Source of the DNA: Pseudomonadota bacterium
Lineage (GTDB): Bacteria > Pseudomonadota > Alphaproteobacteria > Puniceispirillales > Marisalimonadaceae
Reading direction: 5' to 3'
Assembly: GCA_028382005.1 (NCBI GenBank)
Contig: JAOESH010000005.1
Coordinates: 17,418 to 81,417, forward strand
DNA: 64,000 bases
Every line of letters starts with the position of its first letter. Positions within the stretch are counted from its first letter, which is position 1. Positions 34,078-42,686 of this stretch are shown one piece after another. The notes below the pieces were generated by a model. That model was not told the origin of the DNA. It did not search any database and saw only the letters and a list, made by a program, of their open reading frames with translations. A program made the translations under genes and the position numbers.

Positions 34078-34944
34078 ATGATTGAGTATAAATTTAATTT
34101 TGACAAACATTTAGAAGAACTTTCTGCGATAGAAAAACATTCTAAAAAATTATTTATTTCCTCTAAAGAATCAAGAGTTTGTTGGAGATCGTGGGGTGAA
34201 GGCATACCTTTAATTTTTTTACATGGTGGATATGGTAGTTGGGGGCATTGGATAAAACAAGCAATACCATTTTCAAAGAAACATAGAGTTTTAATACCTG
34301 ACATGCCTGGATTTGGGGAATCTGATGATTTAACTCTTCCTCACACTCCAGAAAAAATAGCTTCAAATTTAGCTGATACAATTTTAGAATTAATAACATT
34401 AGATGAAAACCCCATAATATGTGGATTTTCTTTTGGTGGGCTTATTGCTGGCCACTTATCTTATGAGTTAATTCAAAGAGGTTTTCAACCAGAAAAATTA
34501 ATTTTGGTTGGACCTGGTGGATTAGGAGCTAAAAGAGGTGAAATAAGAGCTATGATCCCAAGACATTCTAGGATGAGTGAGTCAGATATTTATAACGCTC
34601 ATAAAACAAATCTTGAAATTTTAATGATGTACAATCGCAATAAAGTTGACGATTTTTCTGTTCATATACAAAAACAAAATACTGATGCTCATCGGATTAA
34701 AAGTAGACCCATATCAGCAACAGATACTTTAGCAGTAGTATTAGGTAAACAAAATATACCCCTTTACGTAGTTTGGGGGGAGAAAGACGCTAGTGTCGGA
34801 GTTTATCTTGAAGATAGAATGGCCATTTTAAGAACCCATAATAGTAATGTAAGGTTTCACGTCGAATACAATTTAGGTCATTGGATAATGTATGAAGATG
34901 AAAAAATCTTTAACAAAATTTTACAAGATATTATTCAAGGTTAA
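34078..34944 (+). CDS. Alpha/beta-fold hydrolase
   Basis: 288 aa; PLIFLHGGYGSWGHWIKQ oxyanion region, CGFSFGGLIAG nucleophile elbow, VWGEKDASVGV, NLGHWIMYED. Confidence 0.87.
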   Translation: MIEYKFNFDKHLEELSAIEKHSKKLFISSKESRVCWRSWGEGIPLIFLHGGYGSWGHWIKQAIPFSKKHRVLIPDMPGFGESDDLTLPHTPEKIASNLADTILELITLDENPIICGFSFGGLIAGHLSYELIQRGFQPEKLILVGPGGLGAKRGEIRAMIPRHSRMSESDIYNAHKTNLEILMMYNRNKVDDFSVHIQKQNTDAHRIKSRPISATDTLAVVLGKQNIPLYVVWGEKDASVGVYLEDRMAILRTHNSNVRFHVEYNLGHWIMYEDEKIFNKILQDIIQG

Positions 34945-35767
34945 TTCCATGATCTTTCAGCCATTTTTTAAAGTTTTCTCTCTCTGGAACAGATAATTGT
35001 CTACTAATATTTTCTGACCAAGTTCCTTTTTCGGCAATACCATAAAGATCTACATGTCTTTGTTTTTCTTCTGAAATAGGAGCTATTTTAAATACACGTT
35101 CATCATATTCATTTATTTTTTGACTAAGATCATCTTCTTTATAGGTATCTACATGAGTGATTATATCCTGGGGTAGCCGAAGAGAAACAGGGGCTTTTTC
35201 ATCAGGCCAACCAACTGCAAGTCCTGCAATTGGGAAAACTCCCTTTGGCAAATTACAGATAAATTTAACTTCTTCAATTATATTCCTAATCATGCTTATT
35301 GGGCAAACTCCTAAACCCATTGCCTCAGAAGCAATTACCATTGATTGCATAGAAAGAGCTGCGTCTATTACGCCATTCATAAAAGTGTCTACGTTATTAT
35401 TCTTATGCTTATACCCCCTTTCACTTGAAATTTTAATGTTTCTTCTAATATCAGCAAGAAATAAAAGAAAAACAGGCGCTGTGAGTGCCCATTTTGTATT
35501 TCCAATCAAATTTGATATTTCCGTTTTTATACTAGTATCTTGTATTACTAGGATTGAATATTGCTGAAGGTTTGATTTTGAGGGAGCAGACTGAGCAGAT
35601 GCTAATAGGAGTGTTAATATTTCTTTAGTTATAGGTTTTTTTAAGAATTTTCTTACACTAGCTCTTGATAAGATGGATTTTAATAAAGGAGAAATATCAA
35701 CTTGTGACAAATCTAGGTCAGAGTTTTTACCATATCTATTATTATATAGTTTAGATGCATCAATCAT
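34931..35767 (-). CDS. Nitroreductase family protein
   Basis: 278 aa; RASVRKFLKKPITKEILTLLLASAQSAPSKSNLQQYSILVIQ, GLGVCPISMIRN, PIAGLAVGWPDEKAPVSLRLP. Confidence 0.87.
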   Translation of the reverse strand: MIDASKLYNNRYGKNSDLDLSQVDISPLLKSILSRASVRKFLKKPITKEILTLLLASAQSAPSKSNLQQYSILVIQDTSIKTEISNLIGNTKWALTAPVFLLFLADIRRNIKISSERGYKHKNNNVDTFMNGVIDAALSMQSMVIASEAMGLGVCPISMIRNIIEEVKFICNLPKGVFPIAGLAVGWPDEKAPVSLRLPQDIITHVDTYKEDDLSQKINEYDERVFKIAPISEEKQRHVDLYGIAEKGTWSENISRQLSVPERENFKKWLKDHGINLE

Positions 35768-35841
35768 TATCTATTGCTTTCAAAAAGTTTTAATTGATCT
35801 TATACTACTCTTGATGAATCATAATTTTAAGGATTTTTTTT

Positions 35842-36636
35842 ATGTTGAATCTTCAAGGTAAAGTAGCAATTGTTTCAGGGTGCGGTTCAATCGGCGATGG
35901 TTTTGGGAATGGCCGGGCAATTACAACACTTTTAGCACGGCAGGGTGCAACAGTAATTGGAACTGACATTAATGAAGAAGCTGGTAATAATACATCTGAA
36001 TTCATTAAAAAAGAGGGTAATGATTGCACCTTTCATAAAGTGAATATGACTAATGAAGATGATGTAAAGGATTTTTTCAGTGAAGTTAAAACAAGATATA
36101 AAAAAATTGATATCTTAGTTAATGTTGTTGGTCAATCTGAGCCAGGAGGGCCTGTTGAGTTAGATTCAAATACATGGCGTCAGCAATTTACTCTAAATTT
36201 AGACAGCGCTTATTTTTGTATTAAATTTGCAATTCCAATTATGGAAGAAAACTTAAGTGGATCAATTGTAAATATCTCTTCAGTTGCAGGGATGAGATAT
36301 GTAGGTAAACCACAAGTTGGTTACAGCGCCTCTAAAGCAGCACTCATTCAAATGACTAAAACTACAGCTGTTATTAAAGCAAAAAAAAATATACGGCTTA
36401 ATTGTGTTGTTCCAGGTTTGATGCATACCCCTTTAGTTGATAGATTAGCAAAAAAATACGCTGATGGAGATTATGATGGGTTTGTTAAAAAACGACACAA
36501 CCAAGTTCCAATGGGTAAAATGGGAGAAGCTTGGGATGTAGCTAACGCAGTGTTATTTTTGTGTTCAGATGAAGCTAAATATATAACAGGAACTGAAATA
36601 GTAGTTGATGGCGGACTTACTGCCTCAACTCCTTAA
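35842..36636 (+). CDS. SDR family oxidoreductase
   Basis: 264 aa; YSASKAALIQMTKTTAV, NCVVPGLMHTPL, ITGTEIVVDGGLTAS. Confidence 0.88.
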   Translation: MLNLQGKVAIVSGCGSIGDGFGNGRAITTLLARQGATVIGTDINEEAGNNTSEFIKKEGNDCTFHKVNMTNEDDVKDFFSEVKTRYKKIDILVNVVGQSEPGGPVELDSNTWRQQFTLNLDSAYFCIKFAIPIMEENLSGSIVNISSVAGMRYVGKPQVGYSASKAALIQMTKTTAVIKAKKNIRLNCVVPGLMHTPLVDRLAKKYADGDYDGFVKKRHNQVPMGKMGEAWDVANAVLFLCSDEAKYITGTEIVVDGGLTASTP

Positions 36637-36703
36637 GTTATTTACTAATTATGTATTTAGTCTAAATTAATTTAGATGAATAAAGTTTTTAAAAGGTATA
36701 ATT

Positions 36704-37609
36704 ATGTACAGTAAAGTTCAAAAACGTACTAATGAACTACTTTCTAAAGGAAATAAATCTGACAAACCCAGTCAGTATGTTGACCTTATATTATTTATAC
36801 TAATTCTATTAAATATAACTGCTGTATGCTTGGAGTCAGTAAAGTATTTAGGTAAAGAATATAAAGAGGCATTTAATATTTTTGAGTTTTTTTCTGTAGT
36901 TATTTTTAGCATAGAATACTTATTAAGAATTTGGTCGGCGCCATCTAGAGATGATTTAGGAAGTTCCTCTGGTTTAGTGAAAAGGTTAAAGTATATTTTT
37001 AGCTTTACAGGCTTAATTGATTTTTTAGCTATTATACCGTCAATACTACCATATTTTTTTGGTGGGTTAGATTTAAGATGGCTTAGGGTTTTAAGACTAT
37101 TAAGATTATTAAAAATATCAAATTATAGCTCAGCATTAGAGGATTTTTTTTCAGCTATAAAAGCTGAATGGAGCTCATTCAGTGCAGCTTTGTATCTAAT
37201 GCTAATTGCTTTATTTCTATCAAGCTCTCTCATGTATATTGCTGAACATAATAGTCAACCAGAAAAATTTAGTTCAATACCAGAAACAATGTGGTGGGGA
37301 CTAATTACTCTTACTACTGTCGGATATGGTGATGTCTCGCCCATTACCCCACTTGGTAAAATTATTGGTGCATTTACAGCTATAATGGGTGTTTTTGCTG
37401 TGGCTTTGTTAACGGGTATTGTTGCTTCAGCATTTGCAAATCAAAGGGCTCAAAAAGCGGCAATATTAGAAGCTGAGATAAACGATGCTCTTAGTGACGG
37501 AGTAATAAGTGAAGAAGAGGCTCAGAAGATTGAAAAATTAAGAAAAGAACTCAATCTTTCTCCTGAACACTCTAAGTCATTAATTGATATTCTTTCAGAT
37601 AAGAAGTAA
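36704..37609 (+). CDS. Voltage-gated-type potassium channel / ion transporter with short helical C-terminal domain
   Basis: 301 aa; six TM-like segments, S4-like RWLRVLRLLRLLKI, selectivity filter TTVGYGDVSP. Confidence 0.9.
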   Translation: MYSKVQKRTNELLSKGNKSDKPSQYVDLILFILILLNITAVCLESVKYLGKEYKEAFNIFEFFSVVIFSIEYLLRIWSAPSRDDLGSSSGLVKRLKYIFSFTGLIDFLAIIPSILPYFFGGLDLRWLRVLRLLRLLKISNYSSALEDFFSAIKAEWSSFSAALYLMLIALFLSSSLMYIAEHNSQPEKFSSIPETMWWGLITLTTVGYGDVSPITPLGKIIGAFTAIMGVFAVALLTGIVASAFANQRAQKAAILEAEINDALSDGVISEEEAQKIEKLRKELNLSPEHSKSLIDILSDKK

Positions 37610-37620
37610 TAATTAAGGTA

Positions 37621-38685
37621 CTAAAATCTTCTTGCATATTGTGGAGGCACCTCAATATCATGCTTTAAAATTTTTGCAGCATCCCATACCCACCTTGGAT
37701 TAGTAAGAAACCCTCTTGCCATTGCTACCATATCAGCCTCTTTATCAACTATAATTTGATTAGCTTTAATTTGATCTGTAATCATACCTACAGCTCTTAC
37801 AACCATTTTTGTATTTTGCTTAATAGCTTTAGCCAAGTGAACTTGGTAATGTGGACCTATTGGTATTTTAGGATTGGGTGTGTTTCCGCCGCTAGAAACA
37901 CAAACATAATGGCAGCCTAGTTTTTGTAATTCTTTAGCAAATATAATAGCTTCTTTTTCGTCAATTCCTCCTTTTTCCCATTCAGTGCCTGTTATCCTCA
38001 TGCCTAAAGGAAAATCTCTTGGCAATGCTTCCTTAATTGCTGAAAAAACCTCTAATGGATATCTCATTCTATTCTTAAGACTACCTCCATATTTATCAGA
38101 ACGTTGATTTGATAGTGGAGATAAAAATTGATGAAAAAGATAACCATGTGTTCCATGAATTTCTATTAAATCAAACCCTATTTTAATTGCTCTCAGTGAT
38201 GCTTCTACGAATTTATTCTTGATACTTTCTAAATCTTTATCTTCCATGAATTGGGGAATATGCCAACCTTCATCAAATGCTAAAGAAGATGCACCCATAG
38301 TAATCCATGGATCTTCTTCTTTAGTTAAACTTTTCCTACCTTCCCATGGCCTTTGAGTTGACGCTTTTCTTCCAGCATGGGCCAATTGAATACCAAAAGC
38401 TGTTTTTTTTTGAGAAACTGACTTTGCTTGATCTAAAGTTTTTTTTATAGATCTCTCACAAAAATCATTGTAAAGGCCTACACAATGGTGTGTTATTCTT
38501 CCTATTCTCTCTACAGCTGTAGCTTCAACCATTACAAGACCTGCGCCTGAATAACCTAACTGCATTAAATGCTGAGTATGCCAGTCTGTCATAGCGCCAT
38601 CCACTGAGGAATATTGACACATAGGGGCGACTGCTATTCTGTTTGAAACATTCAAATTAGCAATTTGAATTGGAGAAAAAATCAT
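37621..38685 (-). CDS. NADH:flavin oxidoreductase/NADH oxidase (old yellow enzyme family, NamA/YqjM-like)
   Basis: 354 aa; NRIAVAPMCQYSSVDGAMTDWHTQHLMQLGYSGAGLVMVEATAV, EIHGTHGYLFHQFLSPLSNQRSDKYGG. Confidence 0.9.
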   Translation of the reverse strand: MIFSPIQIANLNVSNRIAVAPMCQYSSVDGAMTDWHTQHLMQLGYSGAGLVMVEATAVERIGRITHHCVGLYNDFCERSIKKTLDQAKSVSQKKTAFGIQLAHAGRKASTQRPWEGRKSLTKEEDPWITMGASSLAFDEGWHIPQFMEDKDLESIKNKFVEASLRAIKIGFDLIEIHGTHGYLFHQFLSPLSNQRSDKYGGSLKNRMRYPLEVFSAIKEALPRDFPLGMRITGTEWEKGGIDEKEAIIFAKELQKLGCHYVCVSSGGNTPNPKIPIGPHYQVHLAKAIKQNTKMVVRAVGMITDQIKANQIIVDKEADMVAMARGFLTNPRWVWDAAKILKHDIEVPPQYARRF

Positions 38686-38706
38686 GAGTGTCCTCTTAAA
38701 TTTTAA

Positions 38707-39636
38707 TTAGTTAAACTTATTAATCCAGTTATCAACTAGTCTACGTGCAATTGAGTCAACTCTCGGCAATTTAAATCCTCCACTTATTGAAGGATGCTTT
38801 AAAGATCTAAGTTCTTCTATTGAAAACCAATGAGCATCTTCAATCTCATCATAGTCAATATTCATATCTTCATTAATTGCTTCAGCAAAAAAACCAAGCA
38901 TTAATGAAGCTGGAAATGGCCAAGGCTGTGAATTAAAATATCTGATGTTTTTTACTTTAACACCGACTTCTTCAAACACCTCTCTCTCAAGTGCTTGTTC
39001 TAAACTTTCTCCAGGTTCTACAAAACCTGCAAGTGTACTATACATTCCTTCAGGAAACCTTGGAGATCTTCCTAATAAAACTTTATCCTCAGATGAAATA
39101 AGTGTAATTATTGCTGGATCTGTTCTTGGGAAATGACTTTTACCACATTTTATATTTGAACAAACTTTAACAAAACCAGCTTCTGTTGTAAAATTTTTTG
39201 AACCACATGAACCACAAAATTGGTGGTTCTTATGCCAAAAGGTCATTCCATTATTTAAAGATAGAAAAGAAGCATCTATATCATTTAAAGTTGGGCCATA
39301 TTTTCTTAAATCGTCAATAATTACTGAGTTTTCACTACACCATAAATCTATTTTAGAATTATGTTCATCTATATCTATTCCTACATAATTAGTATTATTG
39401 GCAACACCAAGAAAGATAGGATTTTCAATTCCATTTGGATTGAATATTTTCAATTGTTCCGTATTAAAAAAACAAGCCTCTATATTGTTATTTGATTGTT
39501 TAAACAAGTTTTTGCCTTTTAAAACTGGAACAAATTTAGTTTTTTTATCTGATATAATTTTTTCTATTAATTCTTTATCGCTTCTAAAATCACCATGACG
39601 ATTTATTTGTGAACTAGCATAAAAAGGTTGATGCAT
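38707..39636 (-). CDS. nudC: NAD(+) diphosphatase (NudC-like Nudix hydrolase)
   Basis: 309 aa; zinc-binding FCGSCGSKN...CSNIKCGKSHFPRTDPAIITLI, Nudix box GFVEPGESLEQALEREVFEEVGV. Confidence 0.9.
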   Translation of the reverse strand: MHQPFYASSQINRHGDFRSDKELIEKIISDKKTKFVPVLKGKNLFKQSNNNIEACFFNTEQLKIFNPNGIENPIFLGVANNTNYVGIDIDEHNSKIDLWCSENSVIIDDLRKYGPTLNDIDASFLSLNNGMTFWHKNHQFCGSCGSKNFTTEAGFVKVCSNIKCGKSHFPRTDPAIITLISSEDKVLLGRSPRFPEGMYSTLAGFVEPGESLEQALEREVFEEVGVKVKNIRYFNSQPWPFPASLMLGFFAEAINEDMNIDYDEIEDAHWFSIEELRSLKHPSISGGFKLPRVDSIARRLVDNWINKFN

Positions 39637-39828
39637 AAGTTTTACCTCAGAAATCTTAATTAATGAACGTTAATTAGTAGTATATATACTGATTCTCTCA
39701 ATTAAAAATATTAAAAATATATTGTTTAGAAATATGTGTAAAAGTCTATATTTTTCATATAGTTACAATTAGATGTTGCCGGTGTCTGAACTTAAGCAGA
39801 TCATATTAAAAATTTAAAGGATAACAAT

Positions 39829-40239
39829 ATGATCAAAATTAGTCGTATCTCATCACCACTTAAAGATAAAGTAAAAAACCTTGAAACCTGCTCTCAACTT
39901 GATGGAGATGGCGTTTTTGAAGGAAAGTATAATACTTCTGGTTCGATTTTAATAAGAAATAAATTTTTAGGCGAGTTATCAGCGGATCAAATTATAGTTG
40001 ATGAAAAAGGTCACATTGAGGGTACGGTAAAATCTTCTGAGTTAATTGTTAGCGGTAATGTAGATGGAAAAATAAACTGTGACAGTATTGTTGTTATGGA
40101 AAATGGTATTTTGTCAGGTGAAATTGTATATAAACAAATTGCAGTGTTTGAAGGTGGTATTATAAACGTTGCTGGTATGAGGCAAGCGGACGCAAAGACT
40201 GATAAAGTGGTTGATATTATGCAAAAGGCCAATGATTAA
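39829..40239 (+). CDS. Bactofilin (polymer-forming cytoskeletal) family protein
   Basis: 136 aa; repetitive GDGVFEGKYNTSGSILIRNKFLGELSADQIIVDEKGHIEGTVKSSELIVSGNVDGKI beta-helix pattern. Confidence 0.85.
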   Translation: MIKISRISSPLKDKVKNLETCSQLDGDGVFEGKYNTSGSILIRNKFLGELSADQIIVDEKGHIEGTVKSSELIVSGNVDGKINCDSIVVMENGILSGEIVYKQIAVFEGGIINVAGMRQADAKTDKVVDIMQKAND

Positions 40240-40245
40240 TTAATT

Positions 40246-40434
40246 CTAAGTTTTAACTAAAAATTCTAAACCTGCCATTGAGCCTACATAAAAATTAGGT
40301 TTTGTTTTTTTTAGTTTAATAATAGTTCCTGAAACTTCTACATCAATTCCGTTACCATACATCCTTACAATTTTACCTTCGCTTTCAGTGTCTCTATCAG
40401 TACATACTACTGTAACCTTCTGATCTAAATGCAT
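40246..40434 (-). CDS. Small conserved-looking hypothetical protein (62 aa)
   Basis: ORF with an AAGGAG-like ribosome-binding site region (minus strand ATATAAGGAGAATATT ATG) filling the gap between bactofilin and DUF2237 genes. Confidence 0.6.
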   Translation of the reverse strand: MHLDQKVTVVCTDRDTESEGKIVRMYGNGIDVEVSGTIIKLKKTKPNFYVGSMAGLEFLVKT

Positions 40435-40450
40435 AATATTCTCCTTATAT

Positions 40451-40861
40451 TTAATCCACAGAATAATTTTGTAAGTCTTCTAAGTTAATTATAGACAAAG
40501 TTGCAATATTTGTTGATTTTATAACAACTTTAGGAGCTTTACCTGAATTAAATGCTTCTTTCCATCTTGATGCACAAAGGCACCAAAAATCACCTTCATT
40601 CAGCCCAAAAAAATTATACGCTGGAATAGGCGTACTTAAATCATTACCCACTGATTTTGAAAAAGCTAAAAATTCCTTTGTCATAATACAACAAACTGTG
40701 TGCAAACCGAAATCATCTTGTCCAGTATTGCAACAATTATCTCTGTAAAACCCAGTTACAATATCTTTATTATTTTCTAAAATTGATTTACATGGTTCAA
40801 GAGGTCCGCCAAGGACATTTAATTGTTTATTGTTTCCTCCTCTAGGTGAAAAACCATCCAT
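40451..40861 (-). CDS. DUF2237 family protein
   Basis: 136 aa; NVLGGPLEPCKS, GFYRDNCCNTGQDDFGLHTVCCIMTKEFLAFSKSVGNDLSTP, GDFWCLCASRWKEAF. Confidence 0.85.
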   Translation of the reverse strand: MDGFSPRGGNNKQLNVLGGPLEPCKSILENNKDIVTGFYRDNCCNTGQDDFGLHTVCCIMTKEFLAFSKSVGNDLSTPIPAYNFFGLNEGDFWCLCASRWKEAFNSGKAPKVVIKSTNIATLSIINLEDLQNYSVD

Positions 40862-40863
40862 TA

Positions 40864-41601
40864 TTATTTCTCCTTTTCAATTAATTCATTTGATGCATTT
40901 TCTATTTCAGTTTCTAACTTTGATAAAAATTCTTGTTTAGGTAACCCTGGTGGTATTTCAGGAAGTATTTTAAGAGTAACTGATTTTGAAGAAAGTCGTT
41001 CGGGGTACTTAATAAAACTATTTTTAGGCCAAATTAACCCTGCGTTATGAGCAACAGGAATAACAGGAACCTTAGTCTGGGAATATAAAAAATATACTCC
41101 TGGCAAGTAAGGTTTTTCTTCAGACGAAACTCCTGGACTAACACGTGTTCCTTGTGGAAAAATCATCATTGATCTATTTTTTTTTACTGCAACCTTAGCA
41201 TTTCTTCCCATTTTTTTTAAAGCATTTATACCCTGATCTCGTGTAATTGGAATAGCTCCAGATCTTAAAAAGTATAAACCTATTACAGGTAAAAATATTA
41301 ATGCCTTTTTTAACACGATTGATGGCATTGCAAAAAGATCAGTACAAAAAACCGTTTCCCAAGCTGATTGATGTTTAATTGCGTAGATAACTACTTTATC
41401 TTTTGGGGGCAGTTTACCTTCAACTTTAATGTCTGTATTTAACCACCATCTCATTCCTTTTATCATTATCAAACACCAAACTCTATTTACAAAAAGAACT
41501 ACTGGTCTCGGAAACAACAAACATGGCAAACAAACTGTAACTAAAATACTAGTACCAAGATAGAATTGAATGTTAAAAATAAGAGATCTTAAAAAGTTCA
41601 T
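40864..41601 (-). CDS. 1-acyl-sn-glycerol-3-phosphate acyltransferase (PlsC family)
   Basis: 245 aa; KHQSAWETVF (HX4E-type), PITRDQG, MIFPQGTRVSPG. Confidence 0.87.
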   Translation of the reverse strand: MNFLRSLIFNIQFYLGTSILVTVCLPCLLFPRPVVLFVNRVWCLIMIKGMRWWLNTDIKVEGKLPPKDKVVIYAIKHQSAWETVFCTDLFAMPSIVLKKALIFLPVIGLYFLRSGAIPITRDQGINALKKMGRNAKVAVKKNRSMMIFPQGTRVSPGVSSEEKPYLPGVYFLYSQTKVPVIPVAHNAGLIWPKNSFIKYPERLSSKSVTLKILPEIPPGLPKQEFLSKLETEIENASNELIEKEK

Positions 41602-41623
41602 ATTAGCTTATCCACAAACTTCC

Positions 41624-41848
41624 TTATAATTTTCTAAATAAAGTAAAATAATGTTTGCCTAATTCAGTTGTTTTAATTGATATATTATAACCTTCGTGCT
41701 CACAAAAGTGTGAAAAATCAATTGGGCTTGCTGGATCATCTGAAATAAACGTTACTTTTTGCCCTTTTTCTAAGTTTTTTAAAACTCTCTTTGCCTTTAA
41801 GACTGGTAGTGGACACTTTAAACCGCTAAAATCATGTTCTTCAATCAA
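41624..41848 (-). CDS. TusA-related sulfurtransferase
   Basis: 74 aa; DFSGLKCPLPVLKAKRVLKNLEKGQKVTFISDDPASPIDF. Confidence 0.88.
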   Translation of the reverse strand: MIEEHDFSGLKCPLPVLKAKRVLKNLEKGQKVTFISDDPASPIDFSHFCEHEGYNISIKTTELGKHYFTLFRKL

Positions 41849-41957
41849 AAAAATCCCCTGAAAAAAATTATAAGAATTTAGATTTATACATATTTACAGT
41901 TGCATTCCAATTTTATTTTACTTGTATGCAATGATTCTTAATTGTAAGAAATAATTT

Positions 41958-42683
41958 ATGAGTATATGGGGAAAATTTATTGTTAGCGCTGCTGGATTTG
42001 CATTAGGCGGTCCTATAGGAGCTTTAATTGGCGTAGTTGCTGGACATGCAATAGACAAAATTAAAGCTAAACATAAGTTCCCAGCAGAACATGCTCTAAA
42101 GCAGATAGGTTTCACAGTTGGAGTAATAGTATTATCTGCTAAAATGGCTAAAGCAGATGGTAAAGTGACAAAAGAAGAAATAATAGCTTTTAAAAATAAA
42201 ATAAGTGTTCCTGAAAAAGAAATTAAAAATGTTGCCCGGTTATGGGATCAAGCCAAGAAAACAACGGATGGGTTCGAGGTCTATGCTCAACAAATTTGTC
42301 AGTTATTAGGAAAAAATTCTTCAGTATTAGAAGAATTATTAAATTTACTTATAATTATAGCAAAAGCAGATGGGAAAATAACTGAACCAGAAATTCTTTA
42401 TCTAAAACAAGTTAGCGTTATTTTTGGGTTTTCTATTGAAAAATTTGAGAGAGTTTATTCTTCAAGTTTAGGCAAAATTTCAGATCCATATCAAATATTA
42501 GGAGTAACAAGAGACACACCAATTCTTGAAATAAAAAATAAATGGAAAATTCTAGCCACTAATCATCACCCAGACAGATTGATAGCCCAAGGTCTACCAA
42601 TAGATTTTATAGAAAAAACTACTCATAGACTTCAAGAAATTAATAATGCTTGGGATATAATAAAAATCGAAATTAATAGGTAA
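41958..42683 (+). CDS. TerB-like plus DnaJ-domain protein (DjlA-like)
   Basis: 241 aa; AKMAKADGKVTKEEI / IAKADGKITEPEI TerB-like repeats, C-terminal DPYQILGVTRDTPILEIKNKWKILATNHHPD J-domain. Confidence 0.85.
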   Translation: MSIWGKFIVSAAGFALGGPIGALIGVVAGHAIDKIKAKHKFPAEHALKQIGFTVGVIVLSAKMAKADGKVTKEEIIAFKNKISVPEKEIKNVARLWDQAKKTTDGFEVYAQQICQLLGKNSSVLEELLNLLIIIAKADGKITEPEILYLKQVSVIFGFSIEKFERVYSSSLGKISDPYQILGVTRDTPILEIKNKWKILATNHHPDRLIAQGLPIDFIEKTTHRLQEINNAWDIIKIEINR

Positions 42684-42686
42684 AAA

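Noticed and set aside
34931-34944. 14-bp convergent 3' overlap of the alpha/beta hydrolase and nitroreductase genes
   Set aside because: Ordinary tail-to-tail overlap in a compact genome; no special meaning inferred.
36661-36676. Perfect 16-bp palindrome TCTAAATTAATTTAGA upstream of the K+ channel gene
   Set aside because: Pure AT-rich dyad; one or more such palindromes are expected by chance in 64 kb at this composition, and there is no adjacent regulator.
39656-39676. Inverted repeat TTAATTAATGAACGTTAATTA upstream of nudC
   Set aside because: Could be an operator, but the AT-rich arms are easily random and no local transcription factor gene supports it.
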